Positions 1 to 12,312 of a stretch of DNA of 64,000 nt are shown here, in pieces. The DNA comes from CAVSWT01 sp963782985 (lineage in GTDB: Bacteria > Bacteroidota > Ignavibacteria > Ignavibacteriales > Ignavibacteriaceae). The first letter of the stretch is position 1; the number at the start of each line of letters is the position of its first letter. The stretch covers positions 178,745-242,744 of the forward strand of contig CAWALU010000007.1 in assembly GCA_963782985.1 (NCBI GenBank), given 5' to 3'. Below the pieces are notes generated by a model, which made no database searches, had not been told where the DNA came from, and saw only the letters and a program-made list of their open reading frames with translations. Position numbers and translations under genes: made by a program.

Positions 1-2613
<2,613 letters not shown>

Positions 2614-2738
2614 AAAATTTTTATTCACAATTATATTTTTGGTGCTCTTCTATAATAAAGAAAAGAACATATTAATTTTTTATAGGCTCAGTAAAACTTA
2701 TTCCAAAAATCTGAAATTATGTTTTTACTCTTTCAATC

Positions 2739-2750
2739 TTTCAAAGAACA
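2739..2750 (-). promoter_or_regulatory. boxA-like antitermination site before 23S
   Basis: On the minus strand this reads TGTTCTTTGAAA. It resembles the E. coli rrn boxA core (TGCTCTTTAAC) and nearly matches the copy in the 16S leader (4825-4836). One boxA before 16S and one in the spacer before 23S is the known rrn arrangement for Nus-dependent antitermination. Function is inferred from position and similarity. Confidence 0.55.
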
Positions 2751-2772
2751 AAATCGCTCAAAAAAGCGATTT
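2751..2772 (-). other. Hairpin in the tRNA-Ala/23S spacer
   Basis: AAATCGCT at 2751-2758 is the exact inverse complement of AGCGATTT at 2765-2772, with a six-base loop. It sits between the tRNA-Ala 3' end and the spacer boxA, so it may be a tRNA-release or processing hairpin. There is no U tract, so it is not a terminator. Confidence 0.4.
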
Positions 2773-2776
2773 ATAG

Positions 2777-2849
<73 letters not shown>

Positions 2850-2908
2850 AAAACAATTAAGTTTTAGGGGTGTTTGGTTATATACCAAAAACACACAACC
2901 CTTAGCAG

Positions 2909-2982
<74 letters not shown>

Positions 2983-3162
2983 AGGTTTATCTTAAGCCTT
3001 CAGCCCAAGATTCTAACAATGTTTTAAAAGAACTTTGTTAAACTACTAATCATCCTGATTTTATTAAGTAGTTATAACTAATTGAGCTATATATCTACCC
3101 AAACATCAAAGACAAAAATTACATTACCTGAGATTCAATAATGTAAGAACTAAATAAAAGAA

Positions 3163-3193
3163 AGAGTGAGCGATTCATCAATTCATTAAAGGT
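3163..3193 (-). other. 16S trailer arm of a pre-rRNA processing stem
   Basis: This segment just beyond the 16S 3' end is inversely complementary, with a few mismatches, to 4793-4825 in the leader. The strongest block is AGAGTGAG (3163-3170) against CTCACTCT (4818-4825), followed by a further interrupted match including ATCAATT. Such a long stem bracketing 16S is the normal RNase III substrate; the enzyme assignment is inferred. Confidence 0.55.
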
Positions 3194-3203
3194 TTAGATT
3201 ACT

Positions 3204-4742
<1,539 letters not shown>

Positions 4743-4792
4743 AGAAAAGTTTAATTTTTTGTAATCTTGGCGTATAGACGCTTGATTGAAAC

Positions 4793-4825
4793 CATTTAAT
4801 TAAATTGATTAAATGCACTCACTCT
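4793..4825 (-). other. 16S leader arm of the pre-rRNA processing stem
   Basis: Partner of the trailer arm at 3163-3193. It lies between the 16S 5' end and the leader boxA, the same order as in E. coli rrn leaders. The perfect core is CTCACTCT at 4818-4825, with an interrupted AT-rich match beyond it. Confidence 0.55.
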
Positions 4826-4836
4826 GTCAAAGAACA
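4825..4836 (-). promoter_or_regulatory. Leader boxA-like antitermination site
   Basis: The minus strand reads TGTTCTTTGACA, sharing TGTTCTTTGA with the spacer copy at 2739-2750. It lies downstream of both candidate promoters and directly before the 16S processing stem. It contains a TTGACA that could be mistaken for a -35 box, but no convincing -10 follows. Confidence 0.55.
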
Positions 4837-4868
4837 TTTTGTAAAACCTTCAATAAAGAAGGGCTTCA

Positions 4869-4897
4869 AATTTACTTTCTCTTGATTGTAAAGTCAA
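4869..4897 (-). promoter_or_regulatory. Candidate rRNA promoter P2
   Basis: On the minus strand: TTGACT (4892-4897), a 17-bp spacer, TAAATT (4869-4874). It lies about 130 bp before 16S and upstream of boxA. The same two hexamers with the same spacing precede the rplM operon (27510-27538). Assigned by consensus only. Confidence 0.5.
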
Positions 4898-4990
4898 GAG
4901 TTCAAATAGGTATTTCAAAATATTTTTGGTTTTCTTTATGATTTTCTTCTAACGAATCAAACCACAAAACCATTTCTAAAAAAGCTTACT

Positions 4991-5020
4991 AATATACAGG
5001 AAAGAGAATTATAATGTCAA
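4991..5020 (-). promoter_or_regulatory. Candidate rRNA promoter P1
   Basis: On the minus strand: a perfect -35 TTGACA (5015-5020), an 18-bp spacer and TATATT (4991-4996), about 250 bp before 16S. It starts just after the stop codon of the SLBB gene. Together with P2 it gives the tandem-promoter layout common in rrn operons. The classical hexamers differ from the Bacteroidetes TTTG/TAnnTTTG promoter type. Confidence 0.55.
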
Positions 5021-5039
5021 GTACTTTTAGGGGTTCAAC

Positions 5040-6533
5040 TCATTTACTTTTTGAGCTGAATTGATATAGCAAGAGAATTACGGTTGCCACGCTGCCCACG
5101 ATGCTTAAATAATTACTTACCTTACCCACATAATAATTGAACGATTTATTTGGATTTTTAGGCACATAAATAAAATCGCCGGTTTCGATCTTTATATTAG
5201 TGTTATCCTCTACTGGTATCCATTCCCTCGTTTCAGATTTAATAACGGCAATACTAACATCATCCGCAAGCTCGCCTAAGCCGCCAGCTTGCTCAATATA
5301 AAATTTATAATCTTTGCCCGGAACAAATTTAATATTGCCCATAGAAGCTACTTGTCCAAACACATATACTGTGTTAAGTTTTTGAGGAATAATTAATACG
5401 TCATTATCTCTTACTTTTAAATTTCCAACTCTCGAATCTTCAATTAATACGCTATCAAAATTTAATGTTGCCTGGTTTAAAGTCTGTCTGAGATACTCAT
5501 CGACAAAGAAAAAAGATGTGTCTTCTTCGGTTAAAGTTGACATCCTTAGCATTTTATCTTTTTCATATTCAGCTATGATTTGGTTAGGGTAATCTTGAAA
5601 ATATTTATTATAATCTTGTAACTTAATACCAAATTCTTTTTCAATTATGAATGCAACATTGGTGCCTCTGATTAATTTTGCTCTTTTTAATGACGCTTCA
5701 TCTGTAAAGCCTCCGGCTGCCTCAATCACTTCTTTAATTGTAGTGTTATTTTTTGTAATGGGAATTGATCCCGGTCTTTTAACTTCTCCAAAAACAAAAG
5801 TTTTAAATTCTTTTTTCTGAGTTTCATCAGCCAAAACAACTATTCTGTCGCCGCGTTGAAGATTATAATCACTACTAATATTTATAACTTCTTTTATTAA
5901 TTTTTCTCCATTGTAGCTTAGTCTATTAATTTCTACGGAATCAACATTATCATACGCTTTATTAACGCCTTCAGCGAGTTCAATAGCGTCTGAAAGTTTA
6001 TCGCCTTCAACAAAATTAAATTTTCCGGGACTGTTAACCGCCCCTGAAACTGTGAAGAAATTTCTTTTAACATCCGTGGGAGCGAATATTATAACGTCAT
6101 CATTTTTTAAATATGGATTATTAGAAAAATCTCCCGTCATCCTAAATTTTAAAAGATCAATTTTAATTTCTTCGCCCGATCTTCTTTTTAAAATAATATT
6201 TCTAAAAGAATACTTATCAAATTCCTCTTCAATTTTATTTATTACTTCAGCGTTATATTCTTTAACTCTCGATAGAGCGTCTGTTTTAGCGCGGTTATAA
6301 AATCGGCTTACAAACTGATCAACTCTTTCCGTAATCAATGCGGGGAAACTTCCCGTTATAGGAAAATTTCCGCCGATAGTTACGCTGATTGCGCCCGCTG
6401 AAAATAATTGATCTGATGTTGAAGAGCTTGATTCCATTTGCGAATATGTTAAATGAAAACCTGCCGCAAGAACTACAAATAAAATAATTTTACTAATATT
6501 AATTTTATTAATCTTTATGTGTAATAAATTCAT
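5040..6533 (-). CDS. SLBB-domain polysaccharide export protein (Wza-like)
   Basis: A 497-residue envelope protein with an N-terminal hydrophobic signal (residues 14-30). It carries several soluble-ligand-binding beta-grasp modules with the typical G-x-V-x-x-P-G start, near 160-200 (VSGAVNSPGKF), 247-285 (FGEVKRPGSI) and 393-430 (FGQVASMGNI), plus a likely earlier degenerate one near 50-65. A single hydrophobic segment (about 478-491) ends the chain. Family knowledge says such proteins form or gate the outer-membrane channel for capsule or exopolysaccharide. It lies 12 nt after rfbB in the same direction, so the pair is probably cotranscribed. No Wzc kinase or Wzx/Wzy gene is visible. Confidence 0.85.
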   Translation of the reverse strand: MNLLHIKINKINISKIILFVVLAAGFHLTYSQMESSSSTSDQLFSAGAISVTIGGNFPITGSFPALITERVDQFVSRFYNRAKTDALSRVKEYNAEVINKIEEEFDKYSFRNIILKRRSGEEIKIDLLKFRMTGDFSNNPYLKNDDVIIFAPTDVKRNFFTVSGAVNSPGKFNFVEGDKLSDAIELAEGVNKAYDNVDSVEINRLSYNGEKLIKEVINISSDYNLQRGDRIVVLADETQKKEFKTFVFGEVKRPGSIPITKNNTTIKEVIEAAGGFTDEASLKRAKLIRGTNVAFIIEKEFGIKLQDYNKYFQDYPNQIIAEYEKDKMLRMSTLTEEDTSFFFVDEYLRQTLNQATLNFDSVLIEDSRVGNLKVRDNDVLIIPQKLNTVYVFGQVASMGNIKFVPGKDYKFYIEQAGGLGELADDVSIAVIKSETREWIPVEDNTNIKIETGDFIYVPKNPNKSFNYYVGKVSNYLSIVGSVATVILLLYQFSSKSK

Positions 6534-6545
6534 ATTTGCTTTTGA

Positions 6546-7556
6546 TTATTGTTGATATTGAATTTTATAATAATTTTGATATTCGCCTGATATTATTCTT
6601 TCCCACCAAACTTTATTTTGAAGATACCAATTAATGGTTTCTTCAATTGCATTTTCAAATGTGAATGACGGTTTCCAATTTAATTCATTCTGAATTTTAG
6701 ATGAATCAATTGCGTATCTCCTATCGTGTCCCGGACGGTCTTTCACATATTGAATCAAGTCTTCATTTTTATTTAAATATTTTAAAATCAATTTTATTAT
6801 TTCGATGTTGGGCATTTCATTGCTTGCGCCAATATTATAAATCTCTCCGACTTTTCCTTTTTCAAAAACTAAATCGATTGCTTTGTTATGATCCATCACA
6901 TAAATCCAATCACGCACATTCATTCCATCGCCATACAGAGGAAGCTTTTTATTATTTAAAGCGTTGATAATCATTAACGGAATTAATTTTTCCGGGAATT
7001 GAAACGGACCATAATTATTTGAACAGCGCGTTATTACAACAGGCAATCCATAAGTATGATGAAAAGACAAAGCCATCATATCAGCAGAAGCTTTGCTTGA
7101 TGAATATGGACTGTTGGGCGAAAGCGGCGTGGATTCTGTGAACAGTCCTTCATTGCCAAGACTTCCGTAAACTTCGTCGGTGGAAACTTGCAAAAATTTT
7201 TCAACCTCAAATCTTTTTGCAGCTTCCAGCAAAACATTTGTACCGATTACATTTGTTTTAAAAAATATTTCAGAGCCAAGTATGCTTCTGTCAACGTGAG
7301 ATTCAGCGGCGAAATTAATTACAAATTTAATTTTAAATTTTTCAAAAAGATAATTCACTAAATCATTATTACAAATATCGCCTTTAGTAAATTTATAGTT
7401 TTTATTTTCTTGAGATGATTTTAAATTTTCTAAATTACCTGCGTACGTAAGCTTATCCAAATTTATAATTTTATAATCATCGCGTTTAGATAAAATATGA
7501 TTTATAAAATTACTCCCGATAAAACCGGCGCCCCCGGTAACTAAAATGTTTTTCAT
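6546..7556 (-). CDS. rfbB: dTDP-glucose 4,6-dehydratase
   Basis: A 336-residue short-chain dehydrogenase of the extended type, converting dTDP-glucose to dTDP-4-keto-6-deoxyglucose, a precursor of dTDP-rhamnose and other deoxysugars. Visible are the NAD-binding GGAGFIGSNF (8-17), the STDEVYG motif (125-131) with catalytic Thr/Asp/Glu, and the Tyr151-x3-Lys155 pair in YSSSK. Length is normal. It sits 7 nt downstream of the Gly-rich protein gene and 12 nt upstream of the SLBB gene, pointing to surface-glycan synthesis. No rfbA, rfbC or rfbD is in the window. Confidence 0.93.
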   Translation of the reverse strand: MKNILVTGGAGFIGSNFINHILSKRDDYKIINLDKLTYAGNLENLKSSQENKNYKFTKGDICNNDLVNYLFEKFKIKFVINFAAESHVDRSILGSEIFFKTNVIGTNVLLEAAKRFEVEKFLQVSTDEVYGSLGNEGLFTESTPLSPNSPYSSSKASADMMALSFHHTYGLPVVITRCSNNYGPFQFPEKLIPLMIINALNNKKLPLYGDGMNVRDWIYVMDHNKAIDLVFEKGKVGEIYNIGASNEMPNIEIIKLILKYLNKNEDLIQYVKDRPGHDRRYAIDSSKIQNELNWKPSFTFENAIEETINWYLQNKVWWERIISGEYQNYYKIQYQQ

Positions 7557-7563
7557 TTAAATC

Positions 7564-8346
7564 CTAAAAAGAGAAAAATCCGATAAAGATTCCGGTTTGA
7601 ATAAAGAAAGAATTTCCATTTAAATTTGAAGGAATGTTTGATATCTCTTGATCATTATCAACCGTCCAATTATTTGCAAAAGTTAATTGATAGCCTCCGC
7701 CAACTCTAACCGCCGCAAATCTATAAATAGGAATATCAACATTTAAAGTTGGAGTAAAAAACCAAAAGTTATTTTTTATTGTACGATTATTTTCTGAAGT
7801 AAATTGATAATTCACTTCATTCCAAATATTTTCCCAATTAAACGAACCGGTATTTTTATAAATTTCAATTCCCAAGCTTCCGCCGCCGATTATTGCTCCA
7901 ATGGAAACGCCAATATTTTTTACAAACGGCAAAGTATATTCCAAAGTTAATCCTCCGCCGCCTATTGAATAATCAACTTCTTTATTAATATTAATAATTA
8001 ATTGAGATGATTTTTTATCGGCTGATTTATCAATTATATATTGCTGCTGCTCTGTTACAGACGATGAAGTTGAACCGCCAAATCCCATTCCACCTATCCG
8101 AAAGTTAGGAACAAAACCAAGGTAAATAAATCCAGAGCCGCCTGATGTAAAAAATCCTTTACCTGAAAATTCCGGAACGCCAATATGTTTTAGTTTGATA
8201 TTAACATCGTCCATTTTGGGAAATATCCAGCCCGGAGTAAAACCGCCGCCGCCGCCAAACGGGGCGTCAAAGTATTGTTTCTGCTGCGCAAATAATAATG
8301 GATTTAACACGCAGAACATTAATAAAATTTTAGAAAATATTCTCAT
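7564..8346 (-). CDS. Gly-rich secreted protein, probable outer-membrane beta-barrel
   Basis: A 260-residue protein of no family I recognise. Residues 1-20 form a signal peptide ending near LLFAQQ. A glycine-rich stretch follows (residues 30-38 contain GGGGG; further GSGF and GMGFGG runs around 65-92). The second half alternates polar and aromatic residues as in short outer-membrane strands and ends in FFSF, a terminal-Phe pattern common in barrels. It is 7 nt upstream of rfbB, so probably cotranscribed with the polysaccharide genes. A surface or barrel role is inference. Confidence 0.6.
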   Translation of the reverse strand: MRIFSKILLMFCVLNPLLFAQQKQYFDAPFGGGGGFTPGWIFPKMDDVNIKLKHIGVPEFSGKGFFTSGGSGFIYLGFVPNFRIGGMGFGGSTSSSVTEQQQYIIDKSADKKSSQLIININKEVDYSIGGGGLTLEYTLPFVKNIGVSIGAIIGGGSLGIEIYKNTGSFNWENIWNEVNYQFTSENNRTIKNNFWFFTPTLNVDIPIYRFAAVRVGGGYQLTFANNWTVDNDQEISNIPSNLNGNSFFIQTGIFIGFFSF

Positions 8347-8493
8347 AACTTTAATTTTTTTAAGGAAGTTAAATTTACCAAACAGTTCTTAAAATCAAAA
8401 GAAAAATTAGGGGGTTAATGCTATAAATAAAGGGTAAAAATAATTACAAGCGCAACAATCAATAAAGAAAACTTCTAAAAATTAAATGGAAGT

Positions 8494-9939
8494 TTAAAAT
8501 GATTGCCGCTTATTATCTGCTTCATATTCAACATCCATGTGGTAATCCCATTTATCGAAATAAAGATTTCCGCCGCGCCATTCAACTTCGCCGCGCTGAA
8601 AATCATTTGTCTCGCTTCGCGAATAAATTTTTTCGGGAAACAGTGGCTGACCAAAATCGCTGTTCACAATTAATCGGTACGAATCAATTCCGCTTGCAAA
8701 ATAATATTTTACTTTAGGGTTATCTGATTCCTGCATTCCGTAATCAACATCAATCGGAATCCAGCCGTAACCTTCTAAATAATATTCAGCCCAATCGTGC
8801 AGATTAACGCTGCCGGGATGAAGCATCCAGCCGCTTTGCCAGCGGGCGGGAACGCCGTTTAATCTTGCAAGATTAATAAACGTCATCGCTTTTATTCCGC
8901 AATCGCCGTGCATATTGCTGATGCAGTAATTTGAAATATTATCTATTGTTGAATATTCTCTTGCGCTTGCCCAAGGTATACTATCGCTCATCCATTTAAA
9001 AATTTTCACTACTTTTTCATAGGGATTTTTTGTATCGCCCACAATTCCATTCGATAACTTTTTCATCTCAGAAGTAAAAACAATATGCGGCGCCCGTTCA
9101 GAGGTAAACTCTTTGTATAAATCCGAATCCGTTTTATAAGGTTTTACATTTTCGGGATCTATTTCGTAATAAGCGGAATGAGCAATGTATTCAAGCTCCA
9201 TTTTAAAAACCGTGGGTTTTCCTTTTTTAGATTTTTTTTCAAAATAAAGAGTTCGTTGAGGATGACTATCATCGGCAATTATGTATTCACTTTCATTTAA
9301 TGAAATTAATTTAACATCTGTTTGACGATCAAAATATTCTTTGGGATACGGAAGCCAACAGCGTATCATTTCGCCCGCCGGAACTGCATCAGCATCAACG
9401 GTAAGAGTATAAGTCAATTTCATTTTTTGAGGATTAATGATATTGTTTTTTGTGTCTTCAAATTCTTTAACAGAAACAGGCAAATGAGCTTTTAAAAATT
9501 CATTTAATTTGTTGTGATAAGTCCCATCAATATTCTGCTGAACAGTTTTTGCTTCTTTATTAATTCTGAAAAGATTTGGAACAGAATTGTTGAAATATTT
9601 TTTTTCTCCATTAATCACTTTCATTTCCAAAGAACCATCCGCTTCCCATTTATTCAACATTTCATCCGTTAAATTGGGATAATATTTTTTAAGCTGAGTT
9701 TTAACATTACTCTCGCTTTTTCTAAAATCTCTTTTAATCCTATTCATTAAATCAATTTGGAAATTTAGATTATAAATTTCTTCTGATGATAATTTATCCA
9801 TTTCAATTTTCTGCCGAATCATTTTTTCGGCGGAATTAAAATTTCCTTTTTCTATTTCTGAATTTATTTCAGAATATTTTGTCTGCGCAGTCAACATAAA
9901 GCTCATAAAAAAAATTAAAGATAAAATTATAGTTTTCAT
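8494..9939 (-). CDS. Secreted transglutaminase-like cysteine protease domain protein
   Basis: A 481-residue protein with an N-terminal signal peptide (about 1-19, ending in LTAQ). The C-terminal third has a transglutaminase-like core: Cys in HGDCGIKAMTF, His in NLHDWAEYYLEGYGW and Asp in PIDVDYG, the Cys-His-Asp triad order of the superfamily. The N-terminal half is charged and lacks a known motif. Bacterial homologues are usually exported peptidases or isopeptidases; the substrate cannot be told. It is followed by a 147-bp gap before the Gly-rich gene, so it may be a separate transcript. Confidence 0.8.
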   Translation of the reverse strand: MKTIILSLIFFMSFMLTAQTKYSEINSEIEKGNFNSAEKMIRQKIEMDKLSSEEIYNLNFQIDLMNRIKRDFRKSESNVKTQLKKYYPNLTDEMLNKWEADGSLEMKVINGEKKYFNNSVPNLFRINKEAKTVQQNIDGTYHNKLNEFLKAHLPVSVKEFEDTKNNIINPQKMKLTYTLTVDADAVPAGEMIRCWLPYPKEYFDRQTDVKLISLNESEYIIADDSHPQRTLYFEKKSKKGKPTVFKMELEYIAHSAYYEIDPENVKPYKTDSDLYKEFTSERAPHIVFTSEMKKLSNGIVGDTKNPYEKVVKIFKWMSDSIPWASAREYSTIDNISNYCISNMHGDCGIKAMTFINLARLNGVPARWQSGWMLHPGSVNLHDWAEYYLEGYGWIPIDVDYGMQESDNPKVKYYFASGIDSYRLIVNSDFGQPLFPEKIYSRSETNDFQRGEVEWRGGNLYFDKWDYHMDVEYEADNKRQSF

Positions 9940-10265
9940 TTTTAATAGCTTTTTTAGTTAAACATTATTTTTAAAATTACTTCTTGAAAAATAAGAATAA
10001 CAATCAACAATTGACAAAACTGAAAAAAATATTTTATAACTTTATATATATTTAAAGTGCCTTCTGGGGTTAAAATTTCTGGGAGAGGTTACGATGAATA
10101 CGCAATAGAACGAAAATACTAACACCCTTTATTTATTGACCTAGAAAGTAGGTTATATTTTAGGATTATGATTTTTTTTATGTTGAAATGTAATAACTTT
10201 TTATTTTATTTTATTCCGTAATTAATAAGGTATTTTAAATATTTACATATCAAGAAATAAATCGA
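9940..10265 (+). other. 326-bp intergenic region between divergent genes
   Basis: It separates the minus-strand transglutaminase gene from the plus-strand DUF4256 gene and must hold promoters for both. It is strongly AT-rich. I see only a small ACCT/AGGT hairpin near 10140-10155 and no convincing promoter, RNA or ORF. Confidence 0.4.
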
Positions 10266-10850
10266 ATGAGCAGTAAAAATAAGTTGTCACCACAACAAAG
10301 CGAAGAACTTCTTAAAACATTGAAAACCCGTTTTGAGAAAAATACTAATCGGCACAAAGAAATTAGCTGGGATAAAGTACAGACCAAACTGAAAGCCAAT
10401 CCTCAAAAACTTTGGTCGTTAAATGAAATGGAAAGAACCGGCGGGGAACCAGATGTTGTTGGTTTTGATGACCTGCCTGCCGGCAAGGCAGGAAAGATGG
10501 GTGAATACATTTTTTATGATTGTTCATCGGAAAGTCCAAAAGAAAGAAGAAGTCTTTGCTACGACCGCGATGCGCTTGAGTCAAGGAAGGAACATAAACC
10601 AAAAAGCAGCGCTTTAGATATGGCTTCCGAAATGGGCATTGAACTTTTAACGGAAGATAAATATCGCTATTTACAGAAACTCGGAAATTTTGATTTGAAA
10701 ACATCAAGCTGGGTAAAAACGCCTTCTGAAATTAGAAAACTTGGCGGAGCTATTTTTTGCGATCGTCGTTATGATACTGTTTTTGTTTACCACAACGGCG
10801 CGGAATCCTACTATGCCGCCCGAGGCTTCCGGGGCTGCTTAAAGATTTAA
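10266..10850 (+). CDS. DUF4256 family protein with a 7-residue repeat-derived insertion
   Basis: A 194-residue soluble protein that reads along its whole length like the DUF4256 family (landmarks MERTGGEPDVVGFD, GEYIFYDCS, DTVFVYHNGAESYYAARGFRG). The function of the family is unknown to me. Compared with remembered family members, which run from a GYD-like motif straight into K-x-GEY, this copy has LPAGKAG added in frame after GFDD. Those seven codons are exactly the 21-bp palindrome at 10472-10492. No strong Shine-Dalgarno is seen. The flanking genes run in different directions or are separated by repeats, so it is probably monocistronic. Confidence 0.85.
   Translation: MSSKNKLSPQQSEELLKTLKTRFEKNTNRHKEISWDKVQTKLKANPQKLWSLNEMERTGGEPDVVGFDDLPAGKAGKMGEYIFYDCSSESPKERRSLCYDRDALESRKEHKPKSSALDMASEMGIELLTEDKYRYLQKLGNFDLKTSSWVKTPSEIRKLGGAIFCDRRYDTVFVYHNGAESYYAARGFRGCLKI
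10472..10492 (+). repeat. 21-bp palindrome inserted in frame in the DUF4256 gene
   Basis: Arms CCTGCCT (10472-10478) and AGGCAGG (10486-10492) flank GCCGGCA, itself nearly palindromic. At exactly 21 bp it keeps the reading frame and encodes LPAGKAG. The CCTGCCTGC core recurs in the hairpin repeats at 12179 and 31758. The GC content is far above the surrounding DNA. Confidence 0.75.
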
Positions 10851-10870
10851 TTGCACAGCTTTTAATAAAA

Positions 10871-10939
10871 TTTCTCGTGAAATTTGTGTTAATCGGTGTC
10901 AGAGATTTTAGCCGTTAATTTACGCGAATAGCGCTAATT
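10871..10939 (+). repeat. Dispersed 'TCGTGAAATT' intergenic repeat, copy 1
   Basis: Contains TCGTGAAATTTGTGTTAATC and, further on, ACGCGAATAGCGCTAATT. Related text is found at 13171-13220 (opposite orientation) and 34831-34875. It fills the gap between the DUF4256 gene and anmK and does not encode protein. Confidence 0.5.
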
Positions 10940-10954
10940 GAAAAACAAATTATT

Positions 10955-12148
10955 ATGTCCATCAAAAAACTTTGCCAACTTTCAAAGAAGAAAAATAAAT
11001 TAGTAATTGGGCTTATGTCCGGCACTTCGCTTGATGGAGTCGATGCGGTTCTTTGCGAGATTTCAGGCAGCGGAACTTCCACAAAAATTAATCAGAAAAA
11101 TTTTATTACATTTCCTTTCCCCGAAGGAATGAAAAAAATAGCGCTTGAAAATTCTTCTCCCGGCAAAGGAAACGTAACGGATATTTGCAAACTTAATTTT
11201 CTTGTCCCTCTTGTTTATGTTGACGCGATAAAAAAACTGTGCAAAAAAACTAAAGTAAAATTAAAAGATGTGGATTTAATCGGTTCACACGGACAGACAA
11301 TTCATCATCTTCCCAATATAGAAAATTATTTTGGATATGAATTCGGATCGACTCTGCAGATTGCTGATCCTTCCGTAATAGCAAAGCTCACCGGGATTTT
11401 AACTGTGGGAGATTTTAGAACCGGCGATGTTGCTCTCGGCGGACAAGGCGCGCCGCTTGTTCCCTACTTCGATTATATTCTTTTTCATTCCAAGAAAAGA
11501 AATAGAGCGCTGCTTAATATTGGCGGCATTTCAAATTTTACTATTCTTAACAAAAATAGAAAAGCTAAAGATGTAATCGCTTTTGATACCGGTCCGGGTA
11601 ATATGATGATCGACATACTCACAAAGAAATTTTCTAATCAAGATTTTGATAAAGACGGAAAGATTGCATCAAGCGGAAAAGTAAATGAAAAACTTTTTAA
11701 TTCATTAATAGAAAAGGATAATTACATCGATAAACAGCCTCCCAAATCAACGGGACGCGAATATTATGGAGAAGAATTTCTTTCATCACTACAAAATAAA
11801 TTTAAAAACATTTCTCATCATGATTGGATAGCAACGATTACAAGGTTTACCGCTTATGCCGTTTACCGCAATTATGAATTGTTTGTGAAAAATGAAACGG
11901 AAATTGATGAACTATTTGTAAGCGGCGGCGGAGCGCGAAATAAATTTTTGATAAGACGGTTAAAAGAATATTTCGGAAAAAATGTTTTAATTAAAAATGT
12001 TGAAAATCTTGGAATATCTTCTGATGCGAAAGAAGCGATTTGTTTTGCTGTGCTTGCAAATGAAACTGTCAGCGGAAATCCATCAAACATTCCCAGAGTA
12101 ACGGGCGCAAGCAGAGAAACTATTTTAGGGAAGATTTGTTTGCCCTAA
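10955..12148 (+). CDS. anmK: Anhydro-N-acetylmuramic acid kinase
   Basis: A 397-residue cytoplasmic kinase that opens and phosphorylates 1,6-anhydro-MurNAc to MurNAc-6-phosphate, the entry step of peptidoglycan recycling. The ASKHA-type phosphate loop GLMSGTSLDGVD (19-30) is intact, as are DLIGSHGQT, GDFRTGDVALGGQGAPLVP, LLNIGGISN and FDTGPGNMMID, all diagnostic. A C-terminal FVSGGGARN motif completes the fold. Length is somewhat above the usual 360-380, with a short Lys-rich N-terminus (1-15); a start further in is possible. No etherase (murQ) lies next to it. Confidence 0.95.
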   Translation: MSIKKLCQLSKKKNKLVIGLMSGTSLDGVDAVLCEISGSGTSTKINQKNFITFPFPEGMKKIALENSSPGKGNVTDICKLNFLVPLVYVDAIKKLCKKTKVKLKDVDLIGSHGQTIHHLPNIENYFGYEFGSTLQIADPSVIAKLTGILTVGDFRTGDVALGGQGAPLVPYFDYILFHSKKRNRALLNIGGISNFTILNKNRKAKDVIAFDTGPGNMMIDILTKKFSNQDFDKDGKIASSGKVNEKLFNSLIEKDNYIDKQPPKSTGREYYGEEFLSSLQNKFKNISHHDWIATITRFTAYAVYRNYELFVKNETEIDELFVSGGGARNKFLIRRLKEYFGKNVLIKNVENLGISSDAKEAICFAVLANETVSGNPSNIPRVTGASRETILGKICLP

Positions 12149-12163
12149 TTAAAAGTAACTTTT

Positions 12164-12293
12164 GTAGAGACGCCTCGCCTGCCTGCGCGAAGCTACACGC
12201 GCTTCGACATAGGCATGGCTGAGGTCTTAAACGATTTTCATCTTGTAATTAATCTAACTTCAAAAATTAGACGCTCCACCGGAGCGTCTCTAC
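12164..12293 (+). repeat. 130-bp element with GTAGAGACGC terminal inverted repeats
   Basis: The left end GTAGAGACGC (12164-12173) is the exact inverse complement of the right end GCGTCTCTAC (12284-12293). Inside is a hairpin with outer arms GCCTGCCT and AGGCATGGCTGAGG around a second stem (GCGCGAAGC/GCGCTTCG), then a terminal palindrome AGACGCTCC-ACC-GGAGCGTCT (12269-12289). There is no ORF. It fills the anmK-nfo gap. Confidence 0.65.
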
Positions 12294-12312
12294 CAGTTTT
12301 AAAAGGATAATC

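Noticed and set aside
4825..4830. TTGACA on the minus strand as a third rRNA promoter
   Set aside because: No good -10 at 16-18 bp; the surrounding TGTTCTTTGACA matches the spacer boxA-like site better.
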